Source of the DNA: Brachycybe producta
Taxonomy: Eukaryota > Arthropoda > Diplopoda > Playtdesmida > Andrognathidae
Assembly: GCA_036925085.1 (NCBI GenBank)
Contig: JAUPFP010000022.1
Coordinates: 2,872,001-2,936,000, forward strand
DNA: 64,000 nt
Direction of reading: 5' to 3'
Shown: in pieces, positions 32,889 through 43,863 of the stretch
Layout: every line of letters begins with the position of its first letter
Position numbering within the stretch: the first letter of the stretch is position 1
Translations under genes and position numbers: made by a program
Notes under the pieces: model-generated
What the model was told of the DNA's origin: nothing
What the model saw: the letters and a program-made list of their open reading frames with translations, nothing else
The model's database searches: none

Positions 32889-33267
32889 ATTTTATAATTA
32901 AAGAGTGAATGTTAAAATAAAGATTAGATCTAACAACATTGCATGTTTTATGTTTAAATTGAGGCATTAATCTCCAGTTTTCAAAATGTCCTCAATTCTC
33001 ATTAAGCAAGAAACTGATCTGCAAACATCAATTAACTTATTTCTCGTAATTATGTTTTATTTTTCTTGAAATAATTGTATAAATGAGAGGAAAACGAAAA
33101 GAATTGTCTTTAAAAAATGACGAGAAATACTTTTAATTAAAGCAAATACGAATTGGGTGACATTTTGAAAACATGTGATAACCAAATAGCCTCAATTTAA
33201 ACATAAAACATGCAATGCTGTTAGATCTAATCTTGATTTTAACAGTCGCTCTTTAATTATAAAATTA
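32889..33267. mobile_element. Long inverted-repeat element, arms of about 100 bp
   Basis: AATTAAAGAGTGAATGTTAA and AGATTAGATCTAACAACATT at the left are mirrored at the right; GCATGTTTTATGTTTAAATT occurs in both arms. Non-coding loop of about 170 bp. Confidence 0.75.
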
Positions 33268-33319
33268 ATTAATTAATTTTAACCAAAGTGTGTATACATT
33301 TATTTAGGTACACACTGTA

Positions 33320-33825
33320 AATGTATATAAATATTAAGACTGTGACTTGAAATTCCATTGACAATTGATGCTTCAAGATTCTCTCTTCTAATTTTTTTTT
33401 GTAAGGGAAAATTGGAGGGTGGGAGGGAGGCTACATTTTTAAGGGTGTCGTCAACAAAATTTGCATATATAACCTTAATTATGAATACAAATGTGCAAGC
33501 TGGTGCCATCAATGATGATGAGAATGAGGATGATGAGAAGGGGGGTTGGATGAAGTTGGTTAATCGGGGAATATTTTAAGGGGTGGCTCGATAAAAACGA
33601 GAGAGAATAAGAATAATGATTGCACCAATGGGCTTCTTTCAATCTGTTTCAATTTGTTATGAGAAATGATTAACCTATAAGGGAAAGAGAGAGAGAGAGA
33701 GACTGGGTTAAAATAATATTCATTATTTACTTATTTTTTTGAAGAAAAAAATCAATTGAACAAATAAAAGTATTTAGAAAAGAGAAGAATTATGACAAAT
33801 AATTAGTGTCAGGAGGTCACACAGG
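33320..33825. other. No gene; short GA and GAT runs
   Basis: (GATGA)n near 33512-33536 and GA at 33687-33702. Antisense frames of 70 and 73 residues overlap; neither has a domain. Confidence 0.45.
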
Positions 33826-33955
33826 ACAGGCAGTTAGAATTCGGTCAGAACTTCAGTTGGCTCCGCCCTTGTGATGACGACCGGCAACTTCTAATTGGCT
33901 GGTTACATAGTCTGACGTCACATGCTCCGCCCTTTTCAACGTCAGACTACATTAC
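33826..33955 (+). mobile_element. A element, copy 8, truncated
   Basis: ACAGGCAGTTAGAATTCGG through GCTCCGCCCTTTTCAACGTC, then jumps to AGACTACATTACC and ends. The right arm is lost at the junction with the E copy. Confidence 0.7.
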
Positions 33956-34116
33956 CATGCTGACACTCTACAACTGTGACTCAACCTTCCTTGCTTTTTT
34001 TGCACGTGACAAACGTTTAATTACGTCTCTACACGTGCTCTCTCTTCACTTATATTGTGTTCTGGGGTGTAAGTTTGTCCACGTGCTGATAATTAGGGTT
34101 GTTTTGGACGCTTTTA

Positions 34117-34309
34117 ACAGGCATCAGTAGACAGCTTTAGAATTTATTTGGCTCCGCCCTTTTATGAGCGTCAGACCAAATATCAACCAATTAGAAATAA
34201 AAAGGGCAGGGCATGTGAAATCAGACCCAGTAAGAAAGCAATTAGAAATTGATGACGGTCATAAAAAGGTGGAGCCAAAGAAATTCTGAAGCTGTCTTCA
34301 GATGCCTGT
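34117..34309. mobile_element. C element with 8-bp target duplication
   Basis: ACAGGCATCAGTAGACAGCT...GTCTTCAGATGCCTGT, flanked by CGCTTTTA twice (34109-34116, 34310-34317). The interior resembles D (TTTTATGAGCGTCAGACCAA). Confidence 0.85.
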
Positions 34310-34316
34310 CGCTTTT

Positions 34317-34522
34317 ACTGGCAATTAGAAAACGGGATGAACAGAAGTTGGCTCCGCCCTTTTTATGACGAACGGCAACTTCTAATTGGTTTGTTGTGTG
34401 GTTCGACGTTGAAAAGGGCGGAGCATGTGACGTCAGACTACATAACCAACCAATTAAAAGTTGCCGGTCGTCATAAAAAGGGCGGAGCCAACTTCTGTTC
34501 ATTCCGTTTTCTAATTGCCTGT
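34317..34522. mobile_element. A element, copy 9, adjoining C
   Basis: ACTGGCAATTAGAAAACGGG...CTAATTGCCTGT. The right flank GTCTACAGATGCCTGTCGCT repeats the end of C plus its target site, not a normal 9-bp duplication. Confidence 0.8.
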
Positions 34523-34640
34523 GTCTACAGATGCCTGTCGCTTAAAGGGTGCATTCGATTTCAACTTAATAGGCGACGAGTGTAGTTGGCCACCTAAGGA
34601 GGTTGCATGGCGCCATCTACCTTGCATTTACACAAGTATT

Positions 34641-35110
34641 TTTTTCTATATGGAGCCCCCCCCCCCCTCCTTTTAAACCTATAACATGAAAGTTTTGATA
34701 ACTGAGAAAAAACTCTCAACTGACAATGAGAGTTGAATTCTTAAGTTGAAATCTTTTTATGTCTTAGTATGAAATAAATTCCTTTATTATTTTTCCAAAG
34801 ATATCATATTTCAGTGTTTTCTTTTTCTCTTTAAGATCCATATTTGTTTGTTTCCTTCCTGTGTCACATCCGTTTTTTCTTCTCTTATTTTTTTCGTGTT
34901 TAACATTGTTTATTTTTGTACTTGTATCAGATGTGTATTGAGGAGGTGTATTATTAAGGGGGGGGCCCCCACTCCCATATAAGAGGAGGAGAAGAAGGGT
35001 GGTTGGTTGTAGATATTTGGTTGCTATATATCTGGTTGACTATCAAACATTGGCAATTTTTATTTGCTTGGTTCAATGTGACTCCAGGGACCTTTATAGA
35101 AGAGAGAGAG
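34641..35110. other. No gene; C and G runs
   Basis: C-run 34657-34666 and GGGGGGGGCCCCC at 34959-34971. Confidence 0.5.
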
Positions 35111-35139
35111 AGAGGGGAAGATGAGGAGGAGAGTAGGGT

Positions 35140-35632
35140 TTTTTTTCTCTCACTCACTCTCTCCCATTCTTTTTTATTCTCTCTCATTCTCGCTCTCTTC
35201 TCTCTCTCTCTCTCCCATTCTCTCTCTCTCTCTCTCTCCCATTCTCTCGCTCTCTTTTCTCTCTCTCTCTCTCTCTCTCCCATTCTCTCGCTCTCTTTTC
35301 TCTCTCTTTCTCTTTTCTCTCCCATTCTCTCGCTCTCTCTGTGTGTCTCTCCCATTCTCTCGCTCTCTTTTCTCTCTCTCTTTCTCTTTTCTCTCTCTTT
35401 CTCTCATTCTCTTTCTCTCTCTCTCATTCTCTTTTTCTCTCTCTCTCTCTCATTCTCTCTCTCTCTCTCATTCTCTCTCTCATTCTCTCTCATTCTCTTT
35501 TTCTCTCTCTCTCTCTCTCATTCTCTCTCTCATTCTCTCTCTCATTCTCTCTCTCTCATTCTCTCTCTCATTCTCTCTCTCTCTCTCTTTCTCTCTTTTC
35601 TCTCTCTCTCTCTCTCTCTGGCTATCTCTCTC
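35140..35632. repeat. Compound (CT)n array with CTCTCATT and CTCGCTCT units
   Basis: About 490 bp of almost pure pyrimidine with periodic CATTCTCTCT. Responsible for several 60-250-residue spurious frames on both strands. Confidence 0.95.
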
Positions 35633-36069
35633 ATATTCAGCTTCTGGAATTGTATTTTTACCGTTCATTCAACAGAAGAACTCTGATATCTTTTTTTTTT
35701 CTTCTCCTCAATCCAAGTTCCGATATTTTTTTTTTCTTCTTCTTCTTCTTCAAAGGGCTCTGGAGGTGGAGGTGGAGGGGGGTTGGTTTGAGGGTTTAGA
35801 GGTTGTTGGAATTGTATATAAAGTAATAATAATATATATATATACCCTTATCATTTTCAACTGAATACCCTCAATACAACCCTCCTCCTCCTTATTTCTT
35901 ATCAAAAACTTATTAAATACTATGATTCAACTTCATGACTTCCTATTGAGCCTTTTTTTCTTCTTTGGATGATAGAAACTAGCAAAAGTGGAAATTTCTT
36001 CTTAAGGACACTTATGAGACGTAAAAACGTCTCTCGATTATTTTTCTGTTCGTTTTTGGAAAGCAATAT
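35633..36069. other. No gene seen
   Basis: CTT and GGAGGTGGAGG runs (35735-35780) and TATATATA at 35830. Confidence 0.5.
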
Positions 36070-37330
36070 TTATGAATAACTTGAAGAAGAAAAAAATGCC
36101 TTTTTTTTAGAAACTAGAAGACATTTTTTACGGGTTCGAAACTGACTTGGAAAAAGTTAGAGTAATTAAATCGTCTCAGAGGAAGATCGTGGAAAATTGT
36201 CATTTATTTCAGTAAATTTGGAGGAAAATTCAGAGAATTTTTTTTTAATAAAAAGTGACATAAATTGCATGAAATTTAATTTTTTTAACACGAATTTAAT
36301 AAATAGATATCACTTATACCTTGTACACACATGAGTTAAATGAATTCGAATTAAATGTGTTTAAGTGAATTATACGGAATCCAGTTAAGGACATGAACAC
36401 CAAATAAAAATGGACTTTAATTATTAAAATTTTAAAATTGAAATACTAAATCAATATTTTAATGTCAATATGTTTATATATTATATTTAAGTTAATTAAC
36501 TGAATATTTTCAAGATTATGAACTGAATAAATTGAATTCGACATATTGTTTGTTTGTCCTTCACGGGGCTCTGTAGAACACGTTTATTCAAATGCATTAA
36601 AATTATCAGCTGTGTGTACTAGGATACGAAGATATGCAAGTAATGTTACTTGTAAAAAAATGCGTTTTTTTTAGAAACTAGAAGACATTTTTCAAAGTTA
36701 TGGAAATTAAATCGTGTCATAGAAGATTGTGGAAAATTGTCAATTTTTTGTTGAAAATTCAGGCAAATTCAGAGATTTTCTTTTTAGAAAAAGCTAAAAA
36801 TTTTTTTTTTAAAAATAAAAATCGTAATGCAACTGGAAAAAAATTGACGTAAATTGCATAACATTTTTTATTTTCACGTACAGATTTAATTTTAGAGTTT
36901 AAAAAAGCAAATGTAACTTAAGAAAATATTTAAGAATAATTTGAAAAATGCTTTTAGAAACTAGAAGACATTTTTACGGCTCTCATATCGACTTAAAATT
37001 AAATTGTCTCAGAGAAAATTATAGAAAATTGTAATTTTTTTCTAAAAAAAAAAATCAGAAAAATTCAGAGAAATGTTTTTTTTTATCAAAAGTTAATATT
37101 TTTTAAAAAAAAAATTCTAATACTAATTTAAAAAAGTGACGTAAACTGCTTAAACATTTTAAATTCTTTAAATGTTTACGCACAAATAATTGGAAATGAA
37201 CCAAGGTTAACCCAAGTCAAAGGTTAACATTTTTTTTAAAACAAAACGTTGTAATGCTCCTTTAAAAAAGCAACATAAATTACATAAAATTTTAAATTTT
37301 CACACTTAAAGAAGCAAATAACACTAATGA
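36070..37330 (+). repeat. Three-copy degenerate repeat interrupted by an F element
   Basis: Units near 36095-36260, 36655-36790 and 36945-37090 share TTTTAGAAACTAGAAGACAT, AAATCGTCTCAGAG, TGGAAAATTGTCA and AATTCAGAGAA. The F element lies between units 1 and 2. Confidence 0.65.
36316..36625 (+). mobile_element. F element, copy 3
   Basis: ATACCTTGTACACACATGAG, ACGGAATCCAGTTAAGGACA, TGTCCTTCACGGGGCTCTGT and GCTGTGTGTACTAGGAT. Full length. Confidence 0.75.
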
Positions 37331-37732
37331 AATTATGTAAAGCAAAAAAATGTATTTGCATTTTTATCGAGAAAATGAACCCAATTTTTGATTTGATTTT
37401 GAAAATCATGAATTTACAACAAAGTTTAAAAAAAGTGTTCCCTGAATGAGGGCAATCACTCACTGCTAACTTACAAACAGTTAAAATATTTAATTTTTTC
37501 AGAACTCTTTTATTTTGTCATAAATTATATTACTAAAAATCAGCGGAAGTTTTTAATGTGTAGTATTAAGGACATATTTATATAATTTCTGAGATATTTC
37601 ATTTTAAACGATTTAACTAACACCAAAGTCCTTTTTTAAATACAAAATTGGATTGGAATGTGTGGTTTTGAGACATACTGTATATTATGTGAATGTGGTT
37701 GTTGTTGTGTCCATTGTGACTTGACCACTCTT

Positions 37733-37734
<2 letters not shown>
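37331..37734. other. No gene; AT-rich
   Basis: No features. Confidence 0.4.
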
Positions 37735-37800
<66 letters not shown>

Positions 37801-37812
37801 TATATATATAAA
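37735..37812. repeat. (AT)n microsatellite
   Basis: About 75 bp of TA dinucleotide with one AA break. Confidence 0.95.
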
Positions 37813-38055
37813 TATACATGTATGACCAATAATAATTCCATGTCATATTTGTACTTTTACTTCCCCCCCCCCCTTTTTTTCTAGTTTGTTATTTATGAGT
37901 TTTAGTCGTCCGGCCAAGTGACCATTCGCATTCCGTTTTATTTAAAAAGTAGAAGAAGAAAAAAATATTTCTTTTCCAAAGTTGACTTTATTTGCTTTTT
38001 TTTTTTTTTGCTTTTTGGAAAATTTATGAAAAGTGCCTTTGGTTTTGGGTGCATT

Positions 38056-38931
38056 TTCTATCTAAAACGATTTTCATTTCAAACGATTCCATTTCAAACG
38101 ATGTCGAGGGTTGGTGGTAGAGACTAGCAATGCTTTTACATTATGTAATGTGGTTTGGAGTATATTTAACGATGAAGAATGTTAATTAATTCTCTGGCAT
38201 TAGAGGCTACTGGCCTACGAAAAGGTTTTTTTATATATACTACCATGATATAATAATTATTAATTAATTTATAAATAATTATATCTATTTAATAAAATTA
38301 ATAATTATAGTGATTTATTGAAATTAATAATTATATCGATTTAATAAAATTAATAATAAAGTTGTAATAAATATGAATTATTTATATATAAAACACAGTA
38401 GAAAGTCATAATTGGAATTGTAAGTGGTAACAACCGTTTAACACGAAATGATGGAAGAGACCGGAATATGTTTTTCGTGTCAAACACATTTTTGTGTTAA
38501 AATGAGATTTTATGGTACAGTATTATTCTAAGGGACTGTGCAGAAAATTTATTTCGTGTTATCCGATTTTTCATGTTTACAAGTAGAAAAATACGAAATG
38601 CATTATTATTGTTAATTTTATTATTATTATTAATGATTTTATTATATTATGATTTTTATTAACTATCATTAGTATTACTATTATTTGAATTACTATTTTT
38701 TGTTTGTTATATTAATATTATTATTATAATTTATGTTATAATTATTAGTTTTACTATTTTTATTATTTTTTATTAATATTATGTCAGTAGAGAGCCTAGA
38801 AAGACAAATTTTTCTAGTGTCCTACGAGTTATGATCCGGGCCCTGCACTCAGTACTTTAATGTAAATCTCTAATAGCTAGCCTCCATCTCCAACCCTCTT
38901 CATCATTTGAGAAGGAATCGTTTTAGATGGG
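38056..38931. mobile_element. L element, copy 2, about 0.9 kb
   Basis: Left TATCTAAAACGATTTTC, AACGATTCCATTTCAAACGA and GAGGGTTGGTGGTAGAGACT; right TAGCTAGCCTCCATCTCCAA and GGAATCGTTTTAGATGGG. The interior is AT-rich (ATT/ATA tracts 38240-38400 and 38600-38780). No ORF. Confidence 0.65.
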
Positions 38932-39099
38932 AATTTTGTGTTAAAAAAAAGCCTCTGGGTTTTTTTTTCTTCTCTTCTGAAAACACCAACAAAATCTCAT
39001 AGACAACCCTCCTTTTTTGTTGTCTATTGCTCTACGGCCTTTCTCCTTTTTTCTAGTTGAAAATAATAGTACAAACACCACACACATTGAGAAATATTA

Positions 39100-39130
<31 letters not shown>

Positions 39131-39439
39131 AAGTGAACGCCATATTTTTATTCGTGGGTTGGAAATGGAACTTTTTTTTTTCTCTTGTGTTTTTAAGATT
39201 ACTTTTTGTTGTCGTTGTTGTTGCGAGATTTTGAAGAAACAGAAAACACATTTTGAAAAATACAGAGAAAAAAAAAAACTAAAACACAAGAAATACAGTG
39301 TGAATTAGTGTTTGAATTTCAGCAAAGAACATTGACACTTGAAGTACTTTTTGAATTGAAATTCAACTTTGAAGAAGAAGAAAAATACTCCAAACTGTTC
39401 AAAGTACTTGAAAATGTCAAAATTTTTTGCTAAATTCTG
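38932..39439. other. Low-complexity DNA with C21-A12 run
   Basis: Pure C from 39100 to 39120 then A from 39121 to 39132. Frames here read through it as poly-Pro or poly-Gly. Confidence 0.6.
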
Positions 39440-40280
39440 CAGTGTGGACAATGCTATATTTATTCTCCATAGACGTTTTTTTTTATCTGTAAAATTTGGT
39501 CGCAAAAACGTCAAGTAGGGTTTCCATTACTGACATCACTTTATAGCATTACCAGTTTTTCGGTAATGGAGCGTTACCAAAACCGATAATACCGGTAAAT
39601 TTCGGTAATAAAGCAAAAAAACGTTTAATAAGCACTGTGAAAAAAACCTTTCGAAAAATGAAAAAAAAATTTCCCATGTTAAAAAAAAATTAAAATATAA
39701 ATTCATAACTAATAATTATATCAAAATATTTACATTAGGACCTTACTGCGACTTTCGTAAACGATTACAAGTGCATACGGATACCATTTTTTTTTTATTT
39801 GGTTTCTACGGATAGTTATGTGAAATTTTAATTGTAAATTCAGTGGTTCTTAAATAATGGTCAATTTTTTTTTATCCAAATTAATATAAAAATTTTTTTT
39901 TACCGAAAAACCGGTATTGAAAGGTCAATTTACCGGTAATACTGATGTAACAAAATAGACCGGTAATACCGGTTTACCGGTAACGATAAAACCGGTAATG
40001 GAAACCCTAACGTCCAGCCAACCTTTTTTTTTTAAAGAAACAACATTATGAAAAAAATTCTAAACTGTTTTCAAAACTAGAATGGTAAAAGATTATGCTA
40101 TAAAGGTTTTTTTCATAGCAATATCTTAATAAATAAAACATTTTATAGTTCAGTTTGAAAATGACCGGTTCTTTTTTGGGGGGGATTTTCCGTTGAGACA
40201 GTTCAAGAAAAAGTATTTTCGGCCTTTTTTTTCAAACTGCCATAAAAAAGTTTATTTTGAAAGATGTCATCATTTCAATT
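39440..40280 (+). mobile_element. H element, copy 3, interrupted by a hAT-like element
   Basis: GCAGTGTGGACAATGCTA, CTCCATAGACGTTTTTTTT and AAAACGTCAAG before the insertion; ACGTCCAGCCAACC, GAAACAACATTATG, AAACTAGAATGGTAAAAG, TTATAGTTCAGTTTGAAAAT and AAAGTTTATTTTGAAAGATG after it. The left TIR is missing. Confidence 0.7.
39516..40009. mobile_element. hAT-like MITE of TACCGGTAATACCGG type, 494 bp
   Basis: TAGGGTTTCCATTAC and its exact inverse at the ends, flanked by ACGTCAAG / ACGTCCAG (8 bp, one mismatch). ACCGGTAATACCGG and TTTACCGGTAA repeats occur sub-terminally on both sides. The 8-bp duplication fits hAT. Confidence 0.85.
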
Positions 40281-40284
40281 CAAT

Positions 40285-40750
40285 TCAATCAAGTACAACT
40301 GCAATCAGCTCAAGAGCCATGTGGCAGGAAGGGGGGTAATTCCCAATCACAAATGGTTGTCACTGAAACAGAACTATGTGCTGGAAGAGCATTCCATAGT
40401 CTAAAATACATTTGGAAAGAAAGACCACAAATATGGCATCAGTTCTAGCTCCTATTTCTCTGATAGCCTTTGGATGGCCATTTCTAGATATACTCGGATA
40501 CAATGATCTGTTGTCTGGAACTAGCAAGCGTTCAAGAAGGGCAAGGCTTTGTTCAGCTCTACGGTTTGCTAGTGATTCTCACTGAAGTTCATCTAGCATG
40601 AGGGTCACACTGTCAGAGTACATGTATTTACCTTTTAACGAATCTTGCAGCCCTACGCTGTACCTTTTCTATTTCATATGTTAGGTTAGCTCGATAAAGA
40701 TTCCAAATTGATGAACAATATTCTAATAGAGGTCTGACAAGAGTAAAATA
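40285..40750 (-). mobile_element. Decayed non-LTR retrotransposon, RT tail (LINE-2 here)
   Basis: On the minus strand: LVRPLLEYCSSIWN, then IEKVQRRAARFVKR, LANRRAEQSLALL, YPSISRNGHPKAIREIGART, and, after a frame change, RLWNALPA. Same region of RT as LINE-1 here but clearly divergent from it, so a separate family or old split. Stops and frameshifts throughout; catalytic part absent. Confidence 0.8.
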
Positions 40751-40797
40751 ACAGACTTTTTTTTTTACATTTTCTTTACAATTTTTCAAAGTCTGCT

Positions 40798-41114
40798 CGA
40801 CATTTCTATGTTAAATTCGACATTTCGACTTTAATCTCGACATGTCGACTTTTAATCTCATTTATTCGGTCATGTTAATAATGCCATGTTGCGTGCACCA
40901 TATTATAATAAATAAATTATTGTAAGCGCCCTCTTGTAGTAGCAGTAATTTAATTATTAGAGTATGGTGTGCACAACATGGCATAATTAACATGGTCGAA
41001 TAAAAGAGATTAAAAGTCGACATGTTGAGAATAAAGTCGATGATTCTAAAAAAAAAAGTCGAAATGTCGAGATTTTTTTTAAAAAATCTCGCCTGTCCTT
41101 TACAGGACTCCGTA
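40798..41114. mobile_element. G element, copy 2, left end truncated
   Basis: TCGACTTTTAATCTC, GGTCATGTTAATAATGCCAT, GCGCCCTCTTGTAGTAGCAG, TAGAGTATGGTGTGCACAAC, GAAATGTCGAGATTTTTTTT and CTTTACAGGACTCCGTA. The left terminal TACGGAGCC is gone. Confidence 0.7.
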
Positions 41115-41740
41115 AGGAGTAAATGAGGATTGAGAGAAAGAGAGAGAGAGAGAGAAAAAAATATTTTTAGTGTGTTCAGTGATTGCCTCATTTCAGGGAT
41201 TTGACATTATTAACATTTTTGATGTGTTAATCCCTGTTTTTATAAATGGGCCATTTTTGCTTCTTTTTTTCACCTCTTTCACTCTCTCTCTCTCTCTCTC
41301 TTTTCATTTTTAGGCTCTTTTTGTTTTAATGTGCTTTTATTTTTTGGGCACTTGTTTTATGTCCATTGTTTCTGTGAACAAATGAAAAAGGAACCATTTT
41401 TATTTTTATGCATTCATCATCAACATAGACAGACACAGACACACACACATATACAGAATTTGTGCTTTTATGTGTGTTTGTTTTATGACTGTTGTATGCG
41501 TTTTGTGTGCGTTCTCTCTCTCTCACTCTCTCTATGTTTCAACTGGGTTTTAGGTAGAGAGTGGGTGGAGAGTGAATGAGAGAGAGAGTAGCCTGAATTA
41601 TTTATTAAAACACATAGAAAATGAAGGCTGAAGGAATGGCCACAAGGGGAATATTCGAAATTGAGTTTTGTTGGCACGGTTCTAATGAGTTTTGTCTGTC
41701 AAAGTGATAAAACTTTTGACTACTTTTAGCAGGTAATTTC

Positions 41741-41796
<56 letters not shown>

Positions 41797-41995
41797 GTCC
41801 AGAGATTGGGGGGGGGGGTTTGTGTGGATGTTGTGACCCACTCTAGTGGACACTCAAATAGTTACACTAATGTCATTTTTTATAGTGTTGAAATTTACAC
41901 TGTGATTTATTTCTAACCAGAAACACACTGAGAAAAAATAAAAAGCACTTTTAAAGTGGTTTTACATTTTCTAGAAGTAGGTTTGAAATTTATAA
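41115..41995. other. No gene; CT and GA blocks
   Basis: GA at 41133-41156; CT at 41281-41302, 41514-41534 and 41746-41797; G-run 41808-41818. Frames of 60-109 residues follow these. Confidence 0.6.
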
Positions 41996-42155
41996 AAACT
42001 CTCTTCGAACTCTTGATTATTCTAGTTTTCAGAAGCAAAATGAAGAGAAACTTTGAAAAAGTGTTTTTTTTATAGAAACTAGAAGAGTCGGGCTTAATTT
42101 CTCTTTAAGAGTATTTTTATGTTTGATATCTTTCAAAATATGGGTTTTTGTTAAT
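41996..42155 (+). mobile_element. R1 left half
   Basis: AACTCTTGATTATTCTAGTT, CAGAAGCAAAATGAAGAGAA, ATAGAAACTAGAAGAGTCGG and TTGATATCTTTCAAAATATG. Confidence 0.55.
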
Positions 42156-42235
42156 AGGGATGGTGGATTAGAATCCTCGAATCCCGCAAGTTATTCGAGA
42201 TTCGAAAACTCGAATCTTCGCGCTTTCGAATTTAA
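42156..42235 (-). mobile_element. End fragment of the hAT-like element seen at 32049
   Basis: TAGGGATGGTGGATTAGAAT, CCTCGAATCCCGCAAG and ATTCGAGATTCGAAAACTCG correspond to the inverse of 32390-32476. Confidence 0.6.
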
Positions 42236-42495
42236 ATGAATTTTTTTTATATATAAACTAAACTTCTTTAAAGCAATATTTTCAAGTTGCAAATAAAATA
42301 TTTAACAAAAAAAGATTTCATTATGAAAATACCTTAAAGCACAACAAATAATTTACTATTCTAGTTTTTAAGGTACTACTTTACTTTTTTTTATATTACA
42401 CTGTATTTCAAGGTATTAATTTAAATGAAATAAGTGAAAGGCAAAAAAAGAATGGAAAAAAAACAACAACAAATCCAATAGCTTTAGATATTGAA

Positions 42496-42497
<2 letters not shown>

Positions 42498-42577
<80 letters not shown>

Positions 42578-42661
42578 CTCATTCTTTCTCTCTTTTTGTC
42601 TCTCTCTCTCTCTTTTTTTCTCTCTCTCTCTCTCTCTTCTCTTTGTCTCTCTCTCTCTCTT

Positions 42662-42710
<49 letters not shown>

Positions 42711-42714
42711 GTTA
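42498..42714. repeat. (TC)n microsatellite
   Basis: Pure from 42498 to 42573, then compound with TTTTT and TTTG interruptions. Confidence 0.95.
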
Positions 42715-42902
42715 GATTGAAGTGGAATTTATTTTTTTTGTCTTATTCTTATCTTATCTCAGTCTCAAAGCTGAGATTCTGAAGAAAAAAAAGCCCAAAA
42801 GATAATGAAGGGGTTTCAGTGTCATTCAAAGACTTTTCAATTTCCGTATTTTTATGCTGCTTCTGTTACTTAAGTTGAACACTTTTTGTTTCTCTGGTGT
42901 TC

Positions 42903-42942
<40 letters not shown>

Positions 42943-43430
42943 CCAAAAAAAATCACAAAAGTTACTGAAGAGGTCAGAAATGATGTGATATTATCACATC
43001 TTCTAAATCGGACACTAACCCAGTAGAAAACAAGACACAAAAACGCGCAAAAACACAATGCTACAAGAGGGAAATGAGAACATTCAGAATGCCCAATATA
43101 GATAGAAAGAATGAGAGATTTAAGCCAGAGAAAAAAGAGCAACACTTGAGAGGCGTGAAAGAGTACAATATATACTGGCAAACATAACGCACAACCGGTT
43201 ATCAGCACACTCGAGTCGCGCTCTGATACACTTTGCATTGACAACAGTATTTGGAAGTGGTTTATTTGGTATTCAGACAGAGTCTTATGGCTGAGAAACA
43301 ACTGATTGATGGGCCTATGGCCTCAGGCATTTGGAAAGATTCTTTATACACAGAGAGAGAGAGATGCAAAGTGTGGAGGTTTGAACTGCTCTGAGCATGT
43401 ATTCCATTTTCAAATACCATTGATAAGTCA
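42715..43430. other. No supported gene
   Basis: GA at 42904-42945. A 143-codon minus-strand frame (42870-43301) has hydrophobic stretches but its end is the GA repeat and no family is recognisable. Confidence 0.4.
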
Positions 43431-43433
43431 TCC

Positions 43434-43496
43434 GTATGCCAACTTTGGCATGTCGGCGATTTTACAATAATTTAAAAGTCGCCGTGTGCCAAAGTT
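43434..43496. repeat. Inverted repeat, 26-bp arms
   Basis: GCCAACTTTGGCATGTCGGC pairs with GCCGTGTGCCAAAGTTAGC; AT-rich 10-bp loop. Confidence 0.7.
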
Positions 43497-43863
43497 AGCG
43501 TCTTTCTATAGAAAATACACTGCGAGGACCATCTAGTGACCTTCGACTTCATTTTGTCGTCGAAAGTCTTTTAGAAGTCGCATGACCTCATGTGTTTTGT
43601 TTTTTTCTGGGTTCAACGGGGCCGATTTTGGGGAAAACGTCTTCCTTAGAGACTCGTGTTAAAGTTGACTGTAAAAAATTAACACGGTCCAAGAGTAAAA
43701 ATCTCCTGGAGTATTCATGACTTATTTACTTGTTTAAACTGTTTTTTAACGCCTTTGTAATGTTATGTAATTTCAAATTTGAAATTTGTAAATAATAATT
43801 AGTAAATTATGTGATTATGAAAATGGTTTAAGAAAATTAATCTTAAATGTCCACATTATATTT
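43497..43863. other. No gene seen
   Basis: Mixed DNA with TTCGACTTCATTTTGTCGTCGAA (split palindrome) at 43545-43565. Confidence 0.4.

Larger units (their letters stand above)
32004..33319. mobile_element. Tc1/mariner-like shell enclosing three other elements
   Basis: TACTGTGTGACCCACAAAAA and TGTATACACACTTTGG at the left (32004-32040) pair with CCAAAGTGTGTATACATTTA and GGTACACACTGTA at the right (33282-33319). Ends beginning TAC.GTGTG with TGTATACACACTTT are of Tc1/mariner type (inference). Nearly all the interior is later insertions. Confidence 0.65.
33957..34640 (-). mobile_element. E element, copy 3, interrupted by C and A elements
   Basis: GCTGACACTCT, CTACACGTGCTCTC and GTTTTGGACGCTTTTA before the insertions; AAAGGGTGCATTCGATTTC, GGCGACGAGTGTAG and TGGCGCCATCTA (34608-34619) after them. 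Without 34117-34543 it aligns to E copies 1 and 4. Confidence 0.75.

Noticed and set aside
35003-35864. Overlapping frames of 150-250 residues, Ser/Leu-rich or Arg/Glu-rich
   Set aside because: They are translations of the CT/GA microsatellite in all frames; no unique sequence or domain.
42870-43301. 143-residue minus-strand frame with hydrophobic segments
   Set aside because: Its last quarter is a GA repeat, no family match and no splice or start context.
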